In this document: positions 1-5,377 of the stretch, in pieces
How the letters are laid out: each line of letters opens with the position of its first letter
Position numbering within the stretch: position 1 is the first letter of the stretch
Assembly (NCBI GenBank): GCA_945227095.1
Contig: CALYOC010000061.1
Span: forward strand, 1 to 5,382
DNA from: an uncultured Clostridia bacterium
GTDB lineage: Bacteria > Bacillota > Clostridia > Oscillospirales > Acutalibacteraceae
Length of the DNA stretch: 5,382 nucleotides
Direction: 5' to 3'
Made by a program: the position numbers and the translations under genes
The notes under the pieces: model-generated
The model's database searches: none
Told to the model about the DNA's origin: nothing
Seen by the model: only the letters and a program-made list of their open reading frames with translations

Positions 1-1
1 T

Positions 2-454
2 TCAAAGCAGTTCGGTATGGAATATGTCGATTCGGACGGTACAAAGAAGAATCCTTATATCATTCACCGCACCTCTATCGGCTGCTATGAGCGCACGCTT
101 GCACTGCTTATTGAGAAGTATGCCGGAGCATTTCCGACTTGGCTTGCACCGACGCAGGTTAAGCTTCTTCCTATTGCCGACAGGCACCATGACTATGCTT
201 ATAAGGTCAAGCAGGCACTTGAAAGCAGAGGACTGCGCTGTGAGGTTGACACCAGAAGCGAGAAGATTGGTTATAAGATTCGCGAGGCGCAGCTTGAAAA
301 GGTTCCCTATATGGTTCTTATGGGCGACAAGGATATTGAGTCACAGGCAATTTCCGTCAGAGACCGCCGTCAGGGCGATATCGGACAGATGAGTGTTGAA
401 GCTTTTGCCGAGAAACTTGTCAAAGAGGTTGAAGATAGGACACTCAATATTTGA
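2..454 (+). CDS. thrS: Threonyl-tRNA synthetase, C-terminal part (5' end outside window)
   Basis: Threonyl-tRNA synthetase charges tRNA-Thr with threonine in the cytoplasm. Only the last 150 residues are present; the reading frame is open to the left edge (first full codon at base 2), so the catalytic motifs 1 and 2 lie outside. What is visible is class II motif 3 (IIHRTSIGCYERTLALLIEKY, with the conserved Arg in CYER), then the hallmark linker AGAFPTWLAPTQVKLLPI that opens the anticodon-binding domain. That domain runs to the end, with the typical segments LESRGLRCEVD, EKIGYKIREAQLEKVPYMVLMG and ISVRDRRQGDIG. The IHRTSIGCYERTLA form is, from memory, typical of clostridial ThrRS rather than the E. 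coli GSMER form. The end appears intact. Its TGA overlaps the ribosome binding site of the next gene, so the two are probably co-transcribed. A T-box leader, common for this gene in Bacillota, would be upstream and cannot be seen. Confidence 0.97.
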   Translation, partial: SKQFGMEYVDSDGTKKNPYIIHRTSIGCYERTLALLIEKYAGAFPTWLAPTQVKLLPIADRHHDYAYKVKQALESRGLRCEVDTRSEKIGYKIREAQLEKVPYMVLMGDKDIESQAISVRDRRQGDIGQMSVEAFAEKLVKEVEDRTLNI

Positions 455-458
455 GGAG
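454..458 (+). promoter_or_regulatory. Ribosome binding site of the acyltransferase gene, overlapping the thrS stop
   Basis: AGGAG starts on the last base of the thrS TGA and lies 7 nt before the ATG at 466. It decides the start: a TTG at 451 is in frame and gives five more residues, but it lies upstream of this site and has no comparable site of its own. The overlap with the thrS stop suggests translational coupling. Confidence 0.8.
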
Positions 459-465
459 AGATAAT

Positions 466-1578
466 ATGTCAAAAACAAAATCCAAACCGGTAAGAGAGTC
501 GGGAGTAGAGCTGCTTCGGATTTTTATGATGCTTCAGGTTATCTATCTCCATGTCTGTGTTTTCGGCGGATTTTCAAATATCGGAATGAACAGCGGCGGA
601 AAACTCGGAATGTTGTTTTGGATAGTTATGATGCTCAGTCGTTGCCCGATATATGTTTATATGATAATCACCGGATATTTTTCCGTGAATAGCAAGTTGA
701 GTTGTGCGAGGCCTTCCGACATAGGCAGGAAAGCGTGGAAGATATGGGCTCCGATGATATTCTATTCCGTCCTTCTTTACTTAGTCTGTGTTCCGACGGG
801 ACTTGTTTCGGTGAGCGCGGGGGAAACCGTTAGAGTTTTTGTTCCGGCGCTCGGCGGTACATGGTACTTTATGACGCTGTACCTTATCATAATTGCGCTT
901 ATGCCGTTTTTAAACAAGTTGCTTGTTGACCTTAAAAAGAGAGATTATCTTATCCTTTTGGGCATAATGGTATTCTTATTCTGTATCTGGAAGCCGGTGG
1001 CAAAGATAGGATTTTTTGACGAAATAATTGATATAAAGCAGATTTTTGTTACAAGCGGCGGAAAGAGTCTTTACGATATGCTGTTTATGTATGCTCTCGG
1101 AGGGTATTTGCGCCGTTATAGTAAGAGTTGCGACAAGCCGCGCTGTATCTATCTTGTCATTTTTGTCGTTCTCGGAGTGATAAACGGACTTGTGTCGTTT
1201 TATTGGAAGGATTACTCAACAGTTGCAATGTATAATGACAATCCTATATCCGTAATTCAGTGCGTTTGCCTTTTCTTGTTCTTTAGGGATATAAAATTCA
1301 AATCGGCATTTGTTAACAAAATTTCCGGATATACCTTTGCGGTTTATTTGATTCATATGGACCCGATTTTCCGTCAGGTGATATGGGGAAAGATTTTTCC
1401 GTTCACCGCGAAAGCCGAGCTTTATACTAATTATTGGTTCCCTTTTGCTATTTTGGGAATATGTTTGGCAATCTTTACGGGATGTTGTCTTATGGATGAA
1501 TTGCGGCAGCAGATTTTTAAAGGCGTGGGAGTCGTATTTGGAAAAATCAGGTTGAAAAATAAAACAGATGATGTATAA
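466..1578 (+). CDS. Acyltransferase-3 family integral membrane protein
   Basis: This 370-residue, very hydrophobic protein has about ten predicted membrane segments (roughly 16-33, 47-70, 92-110, 132-150, 160-178, 203-215, 226-246, 258-274, 286-300, 324-343). Family features visible are ESGVELLRIF at the start of the first helix, an exact R-X10-H motif (Arg18 to His29) as described for OafA/Oac-type acyltransferases, GTWYFMTLYLIIIALMPFLN (130-150), matching the conserved WYxxxYLxxxxxxPxLN pattern, and GYTFAVYLIHMDP (288-300). Family members move acetyl or other acyl groups onto sugars of exopolysaccharide, O-antigen, teichoic acid, peptidoglycan or antibiotics. The sequence does not reveal the acceptor, and there are no glycan genes beside it. 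ATG 466 is chosen over TTG 451 because of the AGGAG 7 nt upstream. It follows thrS by 11 nt and no terminator is seen between them. Length is normal for the family and no break is seen. Confidence 0.87.
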   Translation: MSKTKSKPVRESGVELLRIFMMLQVIYLHVCVFGGFSNIGMNSGGKLGMLFWIVMMLSRCPIYVYMIITGYFSVNSKLSCARPSDIGRKAWKIWAPMIFYSVLLYLVCVPTGLVSVSAGETVRVFVPALGGTWYFMTLYLIIIALMPFLNKLLVDLKKRDYLILLGIMVFLFCIWKPVAKIGFFDEIIDIKQIFVTSGGKSLYDMLFMYALGGYLRRYSKSCDKPRCIYLVIFVVLGVINGLVSFYWKDYSTVAMYNDNPISVIQCVCLFLFFRDIKFKSAFVNKISGYTFAVYLIHMDPIFRQVIWGKIFPFTAKAELYTNYWFPFAILGICLAIFTGCCLMDELRQQIFKGVGVVFGKIRLKNKTDDV

Positions 1579-1579
1579 T
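1552..1579 (+). promoter_or_regulatory. Sigma-A-type promoter for the alcohol dehydrogenase gene
   Basis: TTGAAA (1552-1557), a 16-nt spacer and a perfect TATAAT (1574-1579) lie across the end and stop codon of the acyltransferase gene. Transcription would start near 1586, giving a leader of about 36 nt. The ADH gene can therefore be expressed independently of thrS and the acyltransferase. No terminator is seen between the acyltransferase and ADH, so read-through from upstream is also possible. This is a motif match only. Confidence 0.65.
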
Positions 1580-1608
1580 TAACTTGTTATATATTTTTAT
1601 TTATTGAT

Positions 1609-1614
1609 AAGGAG
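1609..1614 (+). promoter_or_regulatory. Ribosome binding site of the alcohol dehydrogenase gene
   Basis: AAGGAG lies 7 nt before ATG 1622. It fixes the start at 1622 rather than the in-frame TTG at 1604, which precedes the site itself. Confidence 0.8.
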
Positions 1615-1621
1615 AAAAATT

Positions 1622-2833
1622 ATGGGATTAAATGCAATCAGTACTGCTTATTGCAGAACTTATCAAGGTGTTATGCGCCAGGCTGTAAAAATTCTTCCCT
1701 GGAGAAAACCCGAGTGCTTAAAGGGAGCCGGAAGCGTTAAGAAGCTCGCCGCTTTTATTAAAGAAAAAGGGCTCAAAAAACCTCTTATCGTAACCGATAA
1801 AGGACTTCTCTCATTGGGACTTGTTGACAGCTTGTTTGATAGTATCAAGGAAAACGGATATGATTATGTCCTTTTCGACGGAGTTGTTCCCAACCCGACA
1901 ACGGACAACATTGAGGCGGCTTATGCTATGTATACCGAGAACGAATGTGACTGTATCATAGCCTTCGGCGGCGGCTCGTCGATGGACTGCGCCAAGATTT
2001 GCGGCGCGAGAGTTGTAAATCCTAACAAGAGCGCCGCTCAGATGAGAGGAATTTTGAAGGTCAGGAAATCGCTTCCGCCCTTCTTCGCAATCCCGACAAC
2101 TGCCGGAACAGGCTCCGAGACAACAATCGCCGCGGTTATCTCCGACGGAAAAACTCACGAAAAATACACTATAATGGACCCGAATATCCTGCCTAACTAT
2201 GCGGTTTTAGACCCGGAACTCACGGTCGGACTTCCGCCGTCAATCACATCTGCGACGGGAATGGACGCACTCACCCATGCAGTTGAAGCGTACATAGGAA
2301 AGAGCAATACAGCCGAGACAAGGCAGAATGCCATTGAGGCTACAAAGATGATTTTTGAGTATCTTCCGCGTGTTATGAAGGACGGCAAGGACATCGAAGC
2401 CAGAGAAGAAATGCTCCAAGCGTCTTTCTATGCAGGTGTTGCCTTCACAAGAGCGTATGTAGGATATATTCACGCTATTGCACACGCAATCGGCGGAGTT
2501 TACGGCTATCCGCACGGACTTGCCTGCACAGTGGTTATGCCCTATGTTCTTGAATACTACGGTGAGAGCTGTAAATATCAGCTCGCAGACCTTGCCGATG
2601 CAGTAGGTATCGAGGGTGCTTGCGAGGTTTGCAAGGCGCAGAACTTTATCGCCGCAATCAGAAAGATGAACAGCGATTTCGGAATGCCCGAGGGATTTGA
2701 TAAGTTGGAGGAGAAGGATTTTGATACAATCATTTCCCGTGTACTTAAGGAGGGCAATCCGCTCTATCCCGTACCGAAGCTTATGGGCGCCGATGATGTT
2801 CGCGGAATTCTTGAAAAGTTAATGGTTAAGTAA
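1622..2833 (+). CDS. Iron-containing (group III) alcohol dehydrogenase
   Basis: This 403-residue cytoplasmic NAD(P)-dependent oxidoreductase should interconvert an alcohol and an aldehyde or ketone. Seen in order: an N-terminal nucleotide-binding domain starting at GAGSVKKL (36-42), with VVPNPTTDNI (88-97) and the dinucleotide motif GGGSSMDCAK (116-125); IPTTAGTGSE (157-166); then the all-helical metal domain. By alignment to FucO the metal ligands would be Asp215 and His219 (TGMDALTHAVEAY), His284 (YIHAIAH) and His298 (YPHG), with His288 as the extra conserved His. All are present, so the enzyme looks active. About 35 residues precede the usual start of the fold (RQAVKILPWRKPE), a feature I associate with a clostridial subgroup. 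Substrate is unknown: there is no neighbouring diol, fucose, butanol or ethanolamine gene, and a fermentative redox-balancing role is only inference. The last codons are part of a triplicated 21-bp repeat. It has its own promoter and terminator, so it is probably monocistronic. Confidence 0.95.
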   Translation: MGLNAISTAYCRTYQGVMRQAVKILPWRKPECLKGAGSVKKLAAFIKEKGLKKPLIVTDKGLLSLGLVDSLFDSIKENGYDYVLFDGVVPNPTTDNIEAAYAMYTENECDCIIAFGGGSSMDCAKICGARVVNPNKSAAQMRGILKVRKSLPPFFAIPTTAGTGSETTIAAVISDGKTHEKYTIMDPNILPNYAVLDPELTVGLPPSITSATGMDALTHAVEAYIGKSNTAETRQNAIEATKMIFEYLPRVMKDGKDIEAREEMLQASFYAGVAFTRAYVGYIHAIAHAIGGVYGYPHGLACTVVMPYVLEYYGESCKYQLADLADAVGIEGACEVCKAQNFIAAIRKMNSDFGMPEGFDKLEEKDFDTIISRVLKEGNPLYPVPKLMGADDVRGILEKLMVK

Positions 2834-2876
2834 TAAAAGTTAATGGTTAAGTAATAAAAGTTAATGGTTAAGTAAT
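2814..2876 (+). repeat. Three perfect 21-bp tandem copies containing the ADH 3' end and stop codon
   Basis: Copies occupy 2814-2834, 2835-2855 and 2856-2876 and are identical. The unit begins AAAAGTTAATGG and ends TTAAGTAAT. The first copy is the real end of the ADH gene (codons for K-L-M-V-K and stop). Because 21 is a multiple of 3, each extra copy repeats the same codons in the same frame, so five in-frame TAA stops follow one another between 2831 and 2875. This is most simply a slippage or tandem-duplication product with no effect on the protein. The array ends 4 nt before the terminator stem. Confidence 0.97.
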
Positions 2877-2880
2877 TTTA

Positions 2881-2912
2881 ATCGGCTCAGCTTGCTGAGC
2901 CGATATTTTTTT
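2881..2912 (+). terminator. Intrinsic terminator after the alcohol dehydrogenase gene
   Basis: A perfect 10-bp stem, ATCGGCTCAG (2881-2890) with CTGAGCCGAT (2895-2904), closes a CTTG loop and is followed by A and seven T residues (2906-2912). It lies 47 nt after the first ADH stop and separates ADH from the exporter/reductase unit. Confidence 0.95.
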
Positions 2913-2953
2913 CCACAAAAAATGCGAAAAATTTTGCCATATGCGACCGCGGC

Positions 2954-2982
2954 TTGTCTGTCGGACAAAAATATGATAAAAT
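2954..2982 (+). promoter_or_regulatory. Promoter of the exporter-reductase unit, with an overlapping palindrome
   Basis: TTGTCT (2954-2959), a 17-nt spacer and TAAAAT (2977-2982) form a reasonable sigma-A promoter. The start would be near 2989 and the leader about 31 nt. The -35 hexamer is part of an inverted repeat TTGTC-N5-GACAA (2954-2968), placed where a repressor would block polymerase. The predicted transcription start is downstream of an alternative ATG at 2973, which argues against that codon as the exporter start. Confidence 0.55.
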
Positions 2983-3004
2983 GTAAGCGTAATTTATTTT
3001 CAAG

Positions 3005-3009
3005 AGGAG
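3005..3009 (+). promoter_or_regulatory. Ribosome binding site deciding the exporter GTG start
   Basis: AGGAG, within AGAGGAGAAG (3003-3012), lies 11 nt before GTG 3021. The spacing is a little long but this is the only good site in the leader. The in-frame ATG 2973 and TTG 2892 have no such site and would add residues without family similarity. Confidence 0.6.
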
Positions 3010-3020
3010 AAGTAGATAAA

Positions 3021-3809
3021 GTGATTTATTTAATCTGCTGTCTTGTTGCTTTTGCCGCTTGTATTTTAGGCACAATTTGCGGTATGGGCGGCGGAATTAT
3101 AATAAAACCCGTTCTTGACGCAGTGGGCGTTATGTCCGTATCGACGGTCAATTTCCTTTCGGGTTGTACTGTTATAGCGATGTCCTGCTGGAATGTCGGA
3201 AAGACTCTTGTCAAGAAGGAGTCCGTGTTGGATTTTCACAGCACACCTTTTTTGGCGGTCGGTGCCGCTGTGGGCGGAATAGCCGGCAAGAGCCTGTTTA
3301 ACCTCGTTAGCTCCGCTTTTTCGGATGGCGATACAGTCGGCGGAGTGCAGGCTTGCTTGCTCCTTTTTGCAACCGCGTTGACCTTGCTTTATACCGTGTT
3401 TAAGGATAGGCTTAAATCTAAGAATATTCGCTCGCGCGTCGTTTCGGTGATTATCGGCTTAGTGCTCGGGCTGCTGGGTGCTTTTTTGGGAATAGGCGGC
3501 GGTCCGTTCAATGTTGCGGCGCTGTGTTTTTTCTTCTCAATGCCAACCAAAAAAGCTGCGCAGAACAGTCTGCTTATAGTGCTTGTGAGTCAGCTTGCGA
3601 GCACTATCCAGACCTTGATTGTCTCCGGTGCTCCGAAGGTAAATTTGTTTATTCTTTTGCTGATGGTAGCAGCGGCGATAATTGCGGGTGAGCTTGGCAG
3701 GAGGATTAACAAAAGAATTGACAATCGTCAGGCTACTTATTGTTTAGAGGGTGCGATGGTTGTAATTATCGGTATAAGTATATATAATATATGTAAGTTT
3801 TTCGTTTAA
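3021..3809 (+). CDS. TSUP (TauE/SafE) family membrane transporter, probable sulfite or organosulfur anion exporter
   Basis: With the GTG start the protein has 262 residues, the usual size for this family, and about eight membrane segments (roughly 2-19, 36-57, 76-96, 108-127, 138-158, 183-203, 207-225, 243-261). The family's internal duplication is clear: a glycine-rich turn G-T-I-C-G-M-G-G-G-I-I-I-K-P at 17-30 is repeated as G-A-F-L-G-I-G-G-G-P-F-N at 153-164. Conserved NFLSG (44-48) and KKAAQNSLLIV (177-187) stretches match the TSUP pattern. Characterised members move sulfite, sulfoacetate, thiosulfate or taurine-derived anions across the cytoplasmic membrane, though many are uncharacterised. 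The next gene, 16 nt downstream, is a sulfite-reductase-like protein, so a sulfur anion is the best guess. Direction (efflux to remove sulfite, or uptake to feed the reductase) cannot be read from the sequence. It is the first gene of a two-gene unit between two terminators. Confidence 0.88.
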   Translation: MIYLICCLVAFAACILGTICGMGGGIIIKPVLDAVGVMSVSTVNFLSGCTVIAMSCWNVGKTLVKKESVLDFHSTPFLAVGAAVGGIAGKSLFNLVSSAFSDGDTVGGVQACLLLFATALTLLYTVFKDRLKSKNIRSRVVSVIIGLVLGLLGAFLGIGGGPFNVAALCFFFSMPTKKAAQNSLLIVLVSQLASTIQTLIVSGAPKVNLFILLLMVAAAIIAGELGRRINKRIDNRQATYCLEGAMVVIIGISIYNICKFFV

Positions 3810-3812
3810 AAC

Positions 3813-3820
3813 AGGGAGGT
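3813..3820 (+). promoter_or_regulatory. Strong ribosome binding site of the fused reductase gene
   Basis: AGGGAGGT lies 5 nt before ATG 3826 and 3 nt after the exporter stop. It is the strongest site in the window, which suggests that the reductase is made in greater amounts than the exporter from the same message. Confidence 0.75.
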
Positions 3821-3825
3821 TTAAA

Positions 3826-5184
3826 ATGTCGTTGAGGGAAAGAGCCGGTTATTATTATTTTGATTTGGGTAAGGGCTGTGCCGAGGCTGTCCTTTTGGCG
3901 GCGAATGAGGAGTATTCGCTGGGTATGGACGAGGCGCAGGCTGACCTTTTCGGGGGATTTCGCACCGGTATGGGCTGCGGAAGCACCTGTGGCAGCTTGA
4001 TAGGTGCCGTTGCCGCGTTGAGTAAGAAATATGCCGGCAGAAGTGATTTAAAGGATATTTGCGCTTCGTTTGTAAAGCGCTTTGAGAGCAAAATGGGCTG
4101 TGATTCTTCTGATTGCTCTGTTTTGGCGGCGAAGTATAAAACCGAGAGCGCAAGGTGTCGCGCAGCGGTTGAACTCAACGCGCAGACATTGCAGGATTTT
4201 GTGGATAAAATTGAGGGCAAGGCGGATTATTCGGCGCAGGAGGGCTGCACATTGAGTGCCGACCAAATCAAGAGCGTCAAGGCTATCGGCTTCTTGAACC
4301 ACAAGGGAACCAATAAATTTAACGGCAGAATTATTACAAGGAACGGCCGTATCAGCGCCGAGGAGTGTGCGGTAATCGCACAGGCGGCGGAGAAGTTCGG
4401 CGACGGACATATGATGTTCACCACCCGAATGACCGTAGAGGTGTCGGGAATTGATTATAATGATATCGACGCATTTTGTGAATATATCGGTAGGGTAGGA
4501 CTTGAAACAGGTGGCACGGGAAGCAAGGTAAGACCTGTCGTATCCTGTAAGGGAACAACCTGTCAGTACGGACTTTATGATACATATGCGCTCAGCAATG
4601 AGGTTCATCAGCGCTTTTATAAGGGGTATCAGAGCGTATCTCTGCCGCATAAGTTTAAGATTGCTTTCGGCGGCTGCCCCAACAACTGCGTAAAACCCGA
4701 TTTGAACGATTTAGGTATTGTGGGTGCCCGCGTGCCGGGATATGATGAGTCCAAGTGCAAGGGTTGTAAAAAATGTCAGGTTGAAATCTCCTGTCCTATC
4801 GGAGCGGCGAAGCTTTCGGAAGGCAAACTCGTCATTGACCCGAATCTTTGCAACAACTGCGGCAGATGTATCGGTAAATGCCACTTCCATTGTAACGACG
4901 AGGGAACATACGGCTGGAAGGTATTTGTCGGCGGCAGATGGGGTAAAAAGGTCGCTCACGGCAAAATGCTCAACAAGGTCTTCACCGACAAGGAGGAGCT
5001 TATGAGTGTTGTAGAGAAGGCAATACTGTTGTTCCGTGACCAAGGCAAATCGGGCGAGCGTTTTGCCGATACAATTGACAGAATAGGTTTTGAAAGTGCC
5101 CAGTCACAGCTGCTTTCGGACGACCTTCTCAACCGCAAAGCCGAGATTTTAGGTATGAATGTTGTCGGCGGCGCAACCTGCTGA
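3826..5184 (+). CDS. Three-part fusion: C_GCAxxG_C_C redox domain, siroheme sulfite/nitrite reductase core, two-cluster ferredoxin
   Basis: This 452-residue protein has no signal peptide or membrane helix and should be cytoplasmic. Residues 1-125 resemble the C_GCAxxG_C_C putative redox proteins: GKGCAEAVLLA (Cys18), GGFRTGMGCGSTCGSLIG (Cys51, Cys55; CGSxxG instead of the usual CGAxxG), Cys79, Cys92, Cys97 and Cys111. Residues 145-230 look like the ferredoxin-like half domain of sulfite/nitrite reductases (NGRIITRNGRIS, MMFTTRMTVEV). The siroheme/4Fe-4S ligand motifs are SCKGTTC (Cys241, Cys246) and GGCPNNC (Cys284, Cys288). Anion-binding candidates by comparison with E. coli CysI are Arg201, Arg236, Lys276 and Lys278. 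A ferredoxin insert supplies Cys311/314/317/323 and Cys342/345/348/352, with Cys356 extra. GGRWGKKVAHGK (369-380) and GERFADTIDRIGFE (410-423) are typical reductase endings. It is a single-repeat enzyme, like AsrC or small Dsr-like proteins. Six-electron reduction of sulfite to sulfide is the likely reaction; nitrite is an alternative. No AsrA/AsrB partner is adjacent. It probably shares a transcript with the exporter. Confidence 0.9.
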   Translation: MSLRERAGYYYFDLGKGCAEAVLLAANEEYSLGMDEAQADLFGGFRTGMGCGSTCGSLIGAVAALSKKYAGRSDLKDICASFVKRFESKMGCDSSDCSVLAAKYKTESARCRAAVELNAQTLQDFVDKIEGKADYSAQEGCTLSADQIKSVKAIGFLNHKGTNKFNGRIITRNGRISAEECAVIAQAAEKFGDGHMMFTTRMTVEVSGIDYNDIDAFCEYIGRVGLETGGTGSKVRPVVSCKGTTCQYGLYDTYALSNEVHQRFYKGYQSVSLPHKFKIAFGGCPNNCVKPDLNDLGIVGARVPGYDESKCKGCKKCQVEISCPIGAAKLSEGKLVIDPNLCNNCGRCIGKCHFHCNDEGTYGWKVFVGGRWGKKVAHGKMLNKVFTDKEELMSVVEKAILLFRDQGKSGERFADTIDRIGFESAQSQLLSDDLLNRKAEILGMNVVGGATC

Positions 5185-5234
5185 CGAGTAATGAGAAATA
5201 ACAACTGAAATCCGGAAGAAATAATAAATGACAC

Positions 5235-5270
5235 AAAGCGAAGCAATGAGCCACATTGCTTCGCTTTTTT
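5235..5270 (+). terminator. Intrinsic terminator after the exporter-reductase unit
   Basis: A perfect 14-bp stem, AAAGCGAAGCAATG (5235-5248) with CATTGCTTCGCTTT (5254-5267), closes an AGCCA loop and runs into a T tract (5265-5270). It lies 50 nt after the reductase stop. The A-run on the left arm also gives a short U-tract on the other strand, so it could act in both directions. Confidence 0.95.
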
Positions 5271-5291
5271 GTTCGAAATATCACATTGCAC

Positions 5292-5377
5292 ACAATGTTT
5301 ACAATTAACGAAGTAATTATGTTTAATTGTAATATTGTAAACATTGTTTCTTACTTCTTTTAAAAGTTAAACAATGT
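5292..5377. promoter_or_regulatory. AT-rich region with inverted repeats and three ACA-W-TGT sites; possible operator cluster
   Basis: A perfect 14-bp inverted repeat pairs ACAATGTTTACAAT (5292-5305) with ATTGTAAACATTGT (5334-5347). A nested pair, ACAATTAA (5301-5308) and TTAATTGT (5323-5330), overlaps it. The seven-base near-palindrome ACA-W-TGT occurs at 5292-5298, 5341-5347 and 5371-5377, the middle one extended to AAACATTGTTT (5339-5349). There is no T tract after the 14-bp arms, so it does not look like a terminator. It is best read as control DNA for a gene starting beyond the window, with a DNA-binding protein as the likely reader. No convincing promoter hexamer pair could be fixed, and no regulator family could be named. 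Confidence 0.5.

Noticed and set aside
451..465. Five-residue longer acyltransferase from TTG 451
   Set aside because: TTG 451 overlaps the thrS stop and precedes the AGGAG at 454-458, which is well placed for ATG 466.
1811..2158. Antisense open frame inside the ADH gene
   Set aside because: It overlaps the conserved nucleotide-binding region of ADH, has low-complexity Cys/Arg-rich translation and no recognisable family.
2814..2876. CRISPR-like array
   Set aside because: The three 21-bp copies are directly adjacent without spacers and include coding sequence, so this is a simple tandem repeat.
2892..3020. Longer exporter starting at TTG 2892 or ATG 2973
   Set aside because: TTG 2892 is inside the terminator loop and ATG 2973 lies between the promoter hexamers. 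Neither has a ribosome binding site, and the added residues are charged and unlike a TSUP N-terminus.
3821..4153. Antisense open frame over the reductase N-terminus
   Set aside because: Pro/Arg/Ser-rich translation typical of a shadow frame, opposite a real domain.
4048..4650. Antisense open frame of 200 codons inside the reductase gene
   Set aside because: It is the opposite-strand shadow of a gene with clear family motifs; its translation has no recognisable domain and no ribosome binding site was noted.
5129..5344. Minus-strand small protein across the second terminator
   Set aside because: It crosses a 14-bp terminator hairpin and the end of the reductase gene, and its translation has no recognisable family.
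5292..5377. Replication origin (DnaA boxes) or Rex operator
   Set aside because: No TTATNCACA-type box is present, and the TTGT/ACAA half-sites do not fit the Rex pattern TTGTTAA-N4-TTAACAA well enough to name it.
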